From Mycobacterium sp. (GTDB taxonomy: Bacteria > Actinomycetota > Actinomycetes > Mycobacteriales > Mycobacteriaceae): a stretch of 7,970 nt of DNA. This document shows positions 1 through 5,588 of this stretch, one piece after another; position 1 is the stretch's first letter, and each line of letters starts with the position of its first letter. Under the pieces are notes generated by a model. That model saw only the letters and a program-made list of their open reading frames with translations, was not told where the DNA came from and did no database searches. The position numbers and the translations under genes are program-made. The DNA is taken from contig VERS01000072.1 in assembly GCA_018882545.1 (NCBI GenBank), positions 1 to 7,970 on the forward strand, read 5' to 3'.

Positions 1-725
1 GCCATGTCCTGCCACACCAGAACCTGCGCGTCACAGTGCGGTCCAGCGCCGATCCCCACCGTCGGGATGGTGAGCTTGCCGGTGAGCTGGGTGGCCAGCT
101 CGGCCGGCACCATCTCCAGCACCACCGCGAACGCCCCGGCCTCCTGCACCGCGATGGCGTCGGCGACGGTCTGTTCGGCGGCGTCGCCGCGACCCTGCAC
201 CCGGAACCCACCCAGGGTGTTGACGCTCTGCGGGGTGAATCCGATGTGCGCCATCACCGGGATGCCGGCCGCGGTCAGGGTGGCGATCTGCTCGGCGACC
301 CGCTCGCCGCCCTCGAGCTTGACCGCGTGCGCGCCGGTCTCCTTGAGGAAGCGGGTTGCGCTGGCCAGTGCGACCGCCGGGCCGCCCTCGTAGCTGCCGA
401 ACGGCAGATCCGCCACCACCAGGGCATGCTGGGCGCCCCGGACCACACCCCGGACCAGTGGGATCAGCTCGTCGACCGTCACCGGCACGGTGGTGTCGTA
501 GCCGTAGACGACGTTGGCCGCGGAGTCACCGACCAGCAACACCGGGATGCCGACCTCGTCGAAGAGTCGGGCCGTGGAGAAGTCGTAGGCGGTGAGCATG
601 GCCCACTTGTGGCCCTCGGTCTTCATCCGCTGCAGGTGGTGGGTGCGGGTCCTGGTGCGCGGCGGTTGGCTCGCCGGCTCGGCGGCCGCAGCAGCATCGC
701 CGCCATAGAGAGTTTGCTCGGGCAT
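1..725 (-). CDS. panB: 3-methyl-2-oxobutanoate hydroxymethyltransferase PanB (3' end cut by window edge)
   Basis: PanB transfers a hydroxymethyl group from 5,10-methylenetetrahydrofolate to 2-oxoisovalerate, giving ketopantoate. This is the first committed step of pantothenate and coenzyme A synthesis, in the cytoplasm. The reverse strand reads 241 full codons from an ATG at 725-723, beginning [10 protein letters not shown], with no stop before the window edge. The mycobacterial protein is about 281 residues, so roughly the last 40 are missing. Visible family motifs are [11 protein letters not shown] (Mg ligand D67), VADLPFGSY (D106), KLEGG (E138), [16 protein letters not shown] (residues 159-174) and VLEMVPAEL (E204, matching the catalytic Glu of E. 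coli PanB). A GGGG stretch (complement of 733-736) seven bases before the ATG may be the ribosome-binding site, and the N-terminus aligns with M. tuberculosis PanB. Residues 10-22 are an Ala/Pro-rich stretch somewhat longer than in M. tuberculosis, in the variable N-terminal tail. The gene diverges from the acyltransferase gene. Identification is very secure. Confidence 0.97.
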   Translation of the reverse strand, partial: MPEQTLYGGDAAAAAEPASQPPRTRTRTHHLQRMKTEGHKWAMLTAYDFSTARLFDEVGIPVLLVGDSAANVVYGYDTTVPVTVDELIPLVRGVVRGAQHALVVADLPFGSYEGGPAVALASATRFLKETGAHAVKLEGGERVAEQIATLTAAGIPVMAHIGFTPQSVNTLGGFRVQGRGDAAEQTVADAIAVQEAGAFAVVLEMVPAELATQLTGKLTIPTVGIGAGPHCDAQVLVWQDM

Positions 726-787
726 GGTTGATCCCCAGTCTTCGTCGGGTCGATCCTCGTGGCCCGCAGGGGTCCCCGGGTTCGCAT

Positions 788-800
788 GACTTTCTAAGTC
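788..800. repeat. inverted repeat GACTT-TCT-AAGTC
   Basis: The arms GACTT (788-792) and AAGTC (796-800) are perfect reverse complements around a 3-base centre. The element is AT-richer than its surroundings. It lies about 63 bases upstream of the panB start and 78 bases upstream of the acyltransferase start, where an operator serving one or both promoters could sit. It is short enough to occur by chance, and no regulator can be named. Confidence 0.3.
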
Positions 801-865
801 TGCCACCGCCGGGCCTCGGTGCGGAACCTGCAGACCAGTGCCGTTCCTCACACCACGATGCCCCG

Positions 866-871
866 TAGCAT
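866..871 (+). promoter_or_regulatory. candidate -10 element (TAGCAT) for a leaderless acyltransferase transcript
   Basis: TAGCAT fits the mycobacterial -10 consensus TAnnnT and ends six bases before the ATG at 878, so transcription would begin at or next to the start codon. No purine-rich ribosome-binding site precedes the ATG. The TAG of this hexamer is also an in-frame stop, so translation cannot start upstream of 878. No clear -35 hexamer was found. Confidence 0.55.
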
Positions 872-877
872 CGGCCT

Positions 878-2284
878 ATGCAGCGGCTCAGCGGCCTGGA
901 CGCCAGCTTCCTCTACCTGGAGACCTCGACTCAGCCGCTGCACGTGTGCTCGGTTCTGGAACTCGACGCCGCGACCATTCCGGGCGGCTACAGCTTCGAG
1001 AAGTTGCGCGACGCGTTGGGGTTGCGGATCGCGGCGATCCCCGCCTTCCGGGAGAAGCTGGCCAACAGCTTCCTCAACCTCGACCATCCGGTCTGGGTGG
1101 AGGATGACGAGTTCCACCTCGAGCGTCACGTGCACCGGATCGGGTTGCCCGCCCCGGGCGGACGGGTGGAACTGGCCGAGATCTGCGGCCACCTCGCGTC
1201 GCTGCCGCTGGACCGCCGTCACCCGCTGTGGGAGATGTGGGCGATCGAGGGACTCGGCGGCACCGACGCCCGCAAGGGTGGGCGGCTGGCGGTGCTGACG
1301 AAGGTCCACCACGCCGCCGTCGACGGTGTTACCGGGGCCAACCTGATGTCGCAACTGTGCAGCGTCGAGCCCGACGCCCCCCCGCCGCAACCGGTGGATG
1401 CCAGCTCGCAGGCCAACCCGCTGCGCATCGCGCTCGGTGGGCTGGGTCGTTTCGCGTTCCGGCCGATCACCCTGGCGACCTCGGTGCTGCCGTCGACGGT
1501 GTCCACGGTGGTCGACACGGTTCGCCGGGCGGCCGGGGGTCGGGCCATGCCCAGCCCGTTCGCCGCCCCGCCGACCCCGTTCAACGCCAGCATCACCGCC
1601 GAGCGCAATGTGGCCTTCGCCCAGCTGGATCTCGCCGATGTCAAGAAAGTCAAGGACCGGTTCGGGGTCAAGGTGAACGACGTCGTCATGGCGCTGGTGG
1701 CGGGTGTGCTGCGCAGCTTTCTGCTGCAACGGGCCGACCTTCCGGACAGCACCCTGGTGGCGATGGTGCCGGTGTCGGTGCATGACCGCTCCGACCGGCC
1801 CGGCCGCAACCAGGTCTCCGGGATGTTCGCCAGCCTGCAGACCCACATCGCCGACGCCGGCGACCGGTTGGCGGCGATCGCCCAGGCCAACGTCATCGCC
1901 AAGGACCACAGTTCGGCGATCGGGGCCACCCTGCTGCAGGACTGGAGCCAGTTCGCCGGGCCGGCGGTCTTCGGGGTGGCCATGCGGGTGTACGCGCGAA
2001 CCCGCCTGACCGAGTCCCGCCCGGTGCACAACCTCGTGGTGTCCAATGTGCCCGGGCCGCAGATTCCGCTGTATTTTCTTGGTGCGGAAGTGGAGTCGAT
2101 GTACCCGCTGGGCCCGATCTTCCACGGGGCGGGACTGAACATCACCGTGCTGTCGCTCAACGGCAAACTCAACATCGGGCTGATCTCCTGTCCGGACCTG
2201 CTGCCGGACCTCTGGGAGATGGCCGACGGGTTCGACACCGGGATGGCGGAGTTGCTGGCGGCCGCCCGATCGCGACGACGCTGA
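878..2284 (+). CDS. wax ester synthase/diacylglycerol acyltransferase (WS/DGAT family)
   Basis: This 468-residue protein is full length for the bacterial WS/DGAT family, which transfers acyl groups from acyl-CoA to diacylglycerol or fatty alcohols to make triacylglycerol or wax esters, usually at the inner membrane or lipid droplets. The N-terminus MQRLSGLDASFLYLET is typical of the family. Other markers are HPLWE (115-119), the catalytic HHxxxDG motif as H144-H145-A-A-V-D149-G150, the conserved ND in VKVNDVVMAL (N267, D268), SNVPGP (389-394), and the C-terminal NITVLSLNGKLNIGL stretch. There is no signal peptide or obvious transmembrane helix. The start at 878 is fixed by an in-frame TAG at 866. 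Mycobacteria carry many paralogues (Tgs1-like and others); I cannot say which one this is, nor whether its product is triacylglycerol, wax ester or another ester. Some family members have weak or unknown activity. In M. tuberculosis, as I recall, panB and hip1 are direct neighbours without this gene. Confidence 0.93.
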   Translation: MQRLSGLDASFLYLETSTQPLHVCSVLELDAATIPGGYSFEKLRDALGLRIAAIPAFREKLANSFLNLDHPVWVEDDEFHLERHVHRIGLPAPGGRVELAEICGHLASLPLDRRHPLWEMWAIEGLGGTDARKGGRLAVLTKVHHAAVDGVTGANLMSQLCSVEPDAPPPQPVDASSQANPLRIALGGLGRFAFRPITLATSVLPSTVSTVVDTVRRAAGGRAMPSPFAAPPTPFNASITAERNVAFAQLDLADVKKVKDRFGVKVNDVVMALVAGVLRSFLLQRADLPDSTLVAMVPVSVHDRSDRPGRNQVSGMFASLQTHIADAGDRLAAIAQANVIAKDHSSAIGATLLQDWSQFAGPAVFGVAMRVYARTRLTESRPVHNLVVSNVPGPQIPLYFLGAEVESMYPLGPIFHGAGLNITVLSLNGKLNIGLISCPDLLPDLWEMADGFDTGMAELLAAARSRRR

Positions 2285-2298
2285 GGTGTCCGGACACC
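2285..2298. repeat. perfect 14-bp palindrome GGTGTCCGGACACC
   Basis: The 14 bases directly after the acyltransferase stop codon are a perfect palindrome. As RNA it could fold only into a small hairpin (5-bp stem, 4-base loop) with no U-tract, so it would be a poor terminator. It lies about 42-55 bases upstream of the inferred hip1/caeA transcription start, a usual location for an activator or repressor dimer site. Which role applies, if any, is inference. Confidence 0.45.
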
Positions 2299-2326
2299 GC
2301 CTAGCAGGCTTTACGCCCAACCGTGG

Positions 2327-2332
2327 CAGCAT
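2327..2332 (+). promoter_or_regulatory. candidate -10 element (CAGCAT) for the first hydrolase gene
   Basis: CAGCAT keeps the two most important positions of the mycobacterial -10 (A at 2, T at 6) and ends seven bases before the ATG at 2340. No ribosome-binding site is seen. This supports a leaderless start at 2340 rather than at 2331, because the ATG at 2331 overlaps the hexamer itself. The first base departs from the TAnnnT consensus, so support is modest. Confidence 0.4.
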
Positions 2333-2339
2333 GTTGGCC

Positions 2340-3887
2340 ATGAGGCTGTACCGACGCCCCCGACTTTCTCGTGCCGCGCTGCTGTTTCCCGCCGTGGCCG
2401 GCCTGCTGGCGACGAGCGTGGGCTGCAGCACAACGGTGGGCGGCACGGCGGTGGTCGCCGAGCCGCAGGTCGGCCAGCCGGTCTCCTGGGGTCCGTGCCG
2501 GCCGGCCGGCGGCGGGGGGGAGGCGTTGCCGATCCCGGCCGGAGCCCAGTGCGGGAAGATCGCGGTGCCGGTCGACTACACCAAGCCCGACGGCGCCCAG
2601 GCCAACCTGGCACTGATCCGGTTCCCGGCCACCGGGGAGAAGATCGGTTCGCTGATCGTCAACCCCGGCGGGCCCGGGGAATCCGGAATCGAAGCCGCCG
2701 CGAGCCTGGTCGAGGGTCTGCCGCAGAAGGTACGCCAGCGTTTCGACCTGGTGGGCTTCGATCCCCGGGGGGTCGGATCGTCCACACCGGCGCTGTGGTG
2801 CAACTCCGATGCCGACAACGACCGGCTGCGCGCCGACCCGCAGGTCGACTACAGCCCCGCCGGCGTCGAACGCATCGAGGGCGAGACCAAGGCTTTCGTG
2901 CAGCGCTGCATCGACAAGATGGGGGAGGACTTCCTGGCCAACGTCGGCACCGCCAGTGTGGCCCAAGACCTCGATGCGCTGCGTGCCGCCCTCGGCGACG
3001 AGAAGCTGAACTATCTCGGCTACTCCTACGGCACCCGGATCGGCGCCGCCTACGCCGAGGCCTACCCGGACAAGGTCCGGGCGATGATCCTCGACGGCGC
3101 GGTGGACCCCAACGCCGACCCGATCCAATCCGACATCGACCAGGCCGAGGCGTTCCAGGAGGCGTTCAACGACTACGCGGCGGACTGCGCGAAGGATTCC
3201 GACTGCCCCCTGGGGACTGATCCGGCCAAATCCGTCCAGGTGTACCGCGATCTGGTCGACCCACTGGTGGACAAACCGCTCAAGACCAAGGATCCGCGGG
3301 GTCTGAGCTACGGCGACGCGATCATCGGCACCATCATGGCGCTGTACTCGCCGAATCTGTGGCGGCACCTGACCCAGGGGCTGACGGAGATGACCAAAGG
3401 CCGCGGGGACACCATGCTGGCGCTGGCCGATATGTACATGCGCCGGGACGCCCAGGGCCGCTACAGCAACGCCACCGACGCCCGCGTTGCGGTCAACTGC
3501 GTCGACCAGCCGCCCATCACGGATAGGGCCAAGGTGGTCGAGGAGGACCGCAGGCTGCGGGAGGTGGCCCCCTTCATGAGCTACGGCGAGTTCACCGGAC
3601 ACGCGCCGATGAGCACCTGCGCGTTCTGGCCGGTGCCGCACACCAGCGAACCGCACGCCGTCTCCGCACCCGGGCTGCCACCGGTGCTGGTGATCTCGAC
3701 CACCGGCGACCCCGCGACGCCCTATCAGGCCGGGGTGGACCTCGCCAAGCAACTCGGCGGTTCGCTGTTGACCTTCACCGGCACCCAGCACACCGTGGCC
3801 TTCCAGGGTGAGCAGTGCGTCGATGACTACGCCGCCGCATACCTGGTCGACCTCAAATTGCCGCCGGCCGGCGCCACCTGCGACTGA
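2340..3887 (+). CDS. caeA: exported lipoprotein serine protease/esterase, Hip1/CaeA orthologue
   Basis: The 515-residue product matches M. tuberculosis Rv2224c (Hip1/CaeA), a cell-envelope serine hydrolase of the tripeptidyl-aminopeptidase-like alpha/beta-hydrolase family (MEROPS S33 type), known there to cleave GroEL2 and to dampen host responses. A basic N-terminus (MRLYRRPRLSR) and hydrophobic stretch end in TSVGC at C29, a probable lipobox, although Ser at -3 is less usual than Leu or Val. The oxyanion region is NPGGPGESG (108-116). The nucleophile is S229 in GYSYG, followed by D457 in GDPATPYQAG and H484 in GTQHTVAF, so the triad is complete. Multiple cysteines (WCNSD, DCAKDSDCPLG, NCVD, TCAFWP, QCVDD) suit an exported, disulfide-bonded protein. 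Compared with my recall of Hip1, about seven residues are missing in the loop before TKDPRGLSY, and the D and H numbering shifts accordingly. The frame stays open upstream to a GTG at 2286, but starting there would spoil the signal peptide. Its paralogue follows 104 bases downstream. Confidence 0.93.
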   Translation: MRLYRRPRLSRAALLFPAVAGLLATSVGCSTTVGGTAVVAEPQVGQPVSWGPCRPAGGGGEALPIPAGAQCGKIAVPVDYTKPDGAQANLALIRFPATGEKIGSLIVNPGGPGESGIEAAASLVEGLPQKVRQRFDLVGFDPRGVGSSTPALWCNSDADNDRLRADPQVDYSPAGVERIEGETKAFVQRCIDKMGEDFLANVGTASVAQDLDALRAALGDEKLNYLGYSYGTRIGAAYAEAYPDKVRAMILDGAVDPNADPIQSDIDQAEAFQEAFNDYAADCAKDSDCPLGTDPAKSVQVYRDLVDPLVDKPLKTKDPRGLSYGDAIIGTIMALYSPNLWRHLTQGLTEMTKGRGDTMLALADMYMRRDAQGRYSNATDARVAVNCVDQPPITDRAKVVEEDRRLREVAPFMSYGEFTGHAPMSTCAFWPVPHTSEPHAVSAPGLPPVLVISTTGDPATPYQAGVDLAKQLGGSLLTFTGTQHTVAFQGEQCVDDYAAAYLVDLKLPPAGATCD

Positions 3888-3909
3888 CCGGTATCCCGGC
3901 CGCCCGACG

Positions 3910-3932
3910 ATCGGAACCGCTGCGGTTCCGAT
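3910..3932 (+). terminator. strong hairpin between the two hydrolase genes, probable terminator
   Basis: Arms ATCGGAACCG (3910-3919) and CGGTTCCGAT (3923-3932) are perfect 10-bp reverse complements around a 3-base CTG loop, starting 22 bases after the stop codon of the first hydrolase gene. No U-tract follows; mycobacterial terminators often lack one, so termination is plausible but not certain. A second pairing, CGGTATC (3889-3895) with GATACCG (3930-3936), overlaps the right arm and could compete with it. Confidence 0.55.
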
Positions 3933-3978
3933 ACCGACGTGTGATCTGCCCGCGCTGCCACGGCGGCACCCCGCGTGC

Positions 3979-3984
3979 CACGAT
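3979..3984 (+). promoter_or_regulatory. candidate -10 element (CACGAT) for the second hydrolase gene
   Basis: CACGAT has A at position 2 and T at position 6 and ends seven bases before the ATG at 3992, the same geometry as CAGCAT before the first paralogue. No ribosome-binding site is visible. The resemblance may come from the gene duplication that made the pair. It is weak as a -10 on its own because the first T is missing. Confidence 0.35.
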
Positions 3985-3991
3985 GGCGGCC

Positions 3992-5518
3992 ATGAAGCGG
4001 ACGGGTAGGCCGGGCTCTGCGTCGTTCGTCGTCAGCGTCCTGGTCGTGCTCGCCCCGGTGGTCGCCGCCCCAGTGGTGGTCGCCCCGGCAGGTGCCGCCC
4101 CAGACCTGGGTCAGACCGCGTCCCCGGTGTGGGGGAGTTGTGACCGGTTCATCTCCGACTCCTACCTGCCGACGGCGCAGTGCACGACCGTTCCGGTTCC
4201 GGTCGACGCGGCTGATCCCGCCGGAGCCCAAGCCAACCTGGCGGTGATCCGGATCCCGGCCGACGGTGCCCGGATCGGAGTCCTGCTGGTCAACCCGGGC
4301 GGACCCGGAGCGTCGGCGGTCGACGCCGTCGCCAATCTGGCTGATTCGCTGTCCGACAGCCCCATCGCCGAACACTTCGATCTGGTCGGCTTCGATCCCC
4401 GCGGCGTCGGATACTCCACACCGGAACTGCGCTGTCGCACCGACGCCGAGCGTGATGCGTGGCGGCGCGAACCGATGGTCGACTACAGCCCAGCCGGGGT
4501 GGAGGCCATCGAGAACCTCAACCGGAGCCTGGCCCAGATGTGTCTGGACCGGATGGGCAAACCTTTCTTGGCCGGCGTCGGAACCGCTTCTGCGGCAATG
4601 GATATGGACGCCGTCCGAGAGGCTCTCGGCGAGGACCAGATCAACTATCTGGGCTACAGCTACGGCACCGAGTTGGGCACCGCCTACCTGGAGAGGTTCC
4701 CGGAGCGGGTGCGGGCCATGGTCCTTGACGGTGCGATCGACCCCACCCAGGATCCGCTGGAGTCGCTGGTGGAGCAGATGGCCGGCTTCCAGTTGGCGTT
4801 CGACGACTACGCCGCCGACTGCGCCCGGTCCCCGGCCTGCCCGCTGGGAACCGACCCCGCCCAGTTCGTCACCCGCTACCACCAACTTGTCGACCCATTG
4901 GTGGTAAAACCCGGACCCACCTCCGACCCGCGCGGGCTGAGCTACAGCGACGCGATCACCGGCACGGTCAACGCCCTCTACACCCCGCAGTACTGGAAAT
5001 ACCTGACCAGCGGTCTGCTCGGTCTGCAGCGCGGAGTCGACGCCGATGATCTACTGCTGCTGGCCGACGATTACGAGGGCCGCGACGAGAACGGCCGGTA
5101 CAGCAACGGGCAGGATGCGTTCAACGCGATCCGCTGCGTGGACAGCCCCACCCCGACCGACCCCGCCGCGTGGGCCGAGGTGGACCGGCAGATCCGCCAA
5201 CGCGCCCCATTCCTGTCCTACGGCGTCTTCACCGGATTCGCCCCGCGGGATCTGTGCGCTTTCTGGCCGGTGCCGACGACGTCGGTGCCGCATCAGGCCG
5301 CGCCCGCCCCGCCCGGCAGCACGGTGGTGGTCTCCACCACCCGCGACCCGGCCACCCCGTACCAGGCCGGAGTGGATCTGGCCCGCCAACTGCGCGCCCC
5401 GCTGATCAGCTTCGACGGCACCCAGCACACCGTCGTCTTTGACGGCAATTCCTGCGTCGACGACGCGGTGCTGCGTTTCCTCGTCGACCGGGTGGTCCCG
5501 GGTGACCTGTCCTGCTGA
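3992..5518 (+). CDS. secreted alpha/beta-hydrolase, Rv2223c-like paralogue of Hip1/CaeA
   Basis: This 508-residue protein is a close paralogue of the preceding one along its whole length, sharing blocks such as LVGFDPRGVG, VDYSPAGVE, YLGYSYGT, DPRGLSYSDAI, CAFWPVP and DPATPYQAGVDLA. It is the positional match of M. tuberculosis Rv2223c, an exported hydrolase of the same family. The N-terminus has a basic start (MKRTGR), a hydrophobic stretch rich in APVV and a likely signal peptidase I site after A35 (AGA|A). It has no lipobox cysteine, so it should be secreted or loosely wall-bound rather than lipid-anchored. The triad appears intact: S223 in GYSYG, D452 in RDPATPYQAG and H479 in GTQHTVVF, with oxyanion motif NPGGPGASA at 101-109. 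Cysteines are largely conserved between the two. The ATG at 3992 is preferred because upstream in-frame starts (GTG 3941, ATG 3983) lengthen the signal without reason. The substrate is unknown; peptidase activity is inferred from the family. Confidence 0.9.
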   Translation: MKRTGRPGSASFVVSVLVVLAPVVAAPVVVAPAGAAPDLGQTASPVWGSCDRFISDSYLPTAQCTTVPVPVDAADPAGAQANLAVIRIPADGARIGVLLVNPGGPGASAVDAVANLADSLSDSPIAEHFDLVGFDPRGVGYSTPELRCRTDAERDAWRREPMVDYSPAGVEAIENLNRSLAQMCLDRMGKPFLAGVGTASAAMDMDAVREALGEDQINYLGYSYGTELGTAYLERFPERVRAMVLDGAIDPTQDPLESLVEQMAGFQLAFDDYAADCARSPACPLGTDPAQFVTRYHQLVDPLVVKPGPTSDPRGLSYSDAITGTVNALYTPQYWKYLTSGLLGLQRGVDADDLLLLADDYEGRDENGRYSNGQDAFNAIRCVDSPTPTDPAAWAEVDRQIRQRAPFLSYGVFTGFAPRDLCAFWPVPTTSVPHQAAPAPPGSTVVVSTTRDPATPYQAGVDLARQLRAPLISFDGTQHTVVFDGNSCVDDAVLRFLVDRVVPGDLSC

Positions 5519-5550
5519 TCGGCCATTTGCCGTCGCCGACAGGCCAATCC

Positions 5551-5566
5551 GTAACACGGCGTTAAC
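5551..5566. promoter_or_regulatory. candidate GlnR box upstream of glnA2
   Basis: GTAAC-ACGGCG-TTAAC reproduces the AC-n9-AC spacing and the paired 5-base half-sites with a 6-base spacer described for the actinobacterial nitrogen regulator GlnR (GTnAC-n6-GnAAC type). It is an AT-rich patch in a GC-rich region, centred about 30 bases before the inferred glnA2 transcription start. Only one pair of half-sites is seen, and the overlap with the -35 region would suit repression better than classic activation. Binding is an inference. Confidence 0.4.
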
Positions 5567-5576
5567 AGCTGCTACC

Positions 5577-5582
5577 TAGGCT
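5577..5582 (+). promoter_or_regulatory. candidate -10 element (TAGGCT) for a leaderless glnA2 transcript
   Basis: TAGGCT fits TAnnnT and ends six bases before the ATG at 5589, the same spacing as TAGCAT before the acyltransferase gene. Its TAG is also an in-frame stop, so 5589 is the earliest possible start. There is no proper ribosome-binding site, only an isolated AGG eight bases before the ATG. Confidence 0.5.
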
Positions 5583-5588
5583 CGCGGT

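Larger units (their letters stand above)
726..877. promoter_or_regulatory. divergent intergenic region between panB and the acyltransferase gene
   Basis: This 152-base gap separates two divergently transcribed genes and must hold both 5' regulatory regions. I see a candidate -10 for the rightward gene at 866-871 and an inverted repeat at 788-800, listed separately. The short palindrome GGGGTCCCC lies at 769-777. No convincing -10 hexamer for panB is visible immediately before its start; panB probably has a short leader, since a GGGG ribosome-binding element precedes it. No open reading frame with a plausible start and a conserved look occupies the gap. Confidence 0.6.

Noticed and set aside
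36..731. A 231-residue plus-strand open frame over panB
   Set aside because: The opposite strand encodes PanB with all active-site motifs; this frame is Arg/Gly/His-rich noise.
769..780. GC palindrome GGGGTCCCC with adjoining CCCCGGG
   Set aside because: Short G/C-only dyads are common in such DNA and nothing else supports a site here.
2286..2339. Upstream in-frame starts for hip1/caeA (GTG 2286, ATG 2331)
   Set aside because: They add residues before an already well-formed signal peptide; GTG 2286 overlaps the palindrome and ATG 2331 overlaps the candidate -10.
848..2446. A 532-residue open frame on the minus strand across the acyltransferase gene
   Set aside because: It is the antisense shadow of a clearly recognised gene; its translation is rich in Arg, Gly, His and Gln with no family motif, as expected for high-GC DNA.
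2301..3791. A 496-residue minus-strand open frame across the hip1/caeA gene
   Set aside because: Same reason: it lies wholly opposite a gene with a complete catalytic triad and has no recognisable domain.
3941..3991. Upstream in-frame starts for the second hydrolase (GTG 3941, ATG 3983)
   Set aside because: The longer N-terminus carries a Cys/His-containing segment out of place before a signal peptide; ATG 3992 gives a basic start followed by the hydrophobic core.
3827..4885. A 352-residue minus-strand open frame over the second hydrolase gene
   Set aside because: Antisense shadow, low-complexity composition, no motif, and no independent promoter or ribosome-binding site seen.
5525..5547. 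Possible terminator hairpin after the second hydrolase gene
   Set aside because: Only short interrupted stems can be drawn (GTC/GAC with a bulge before GCC/GGC), with no U-tract; not better than chance in GC-rich DNA.
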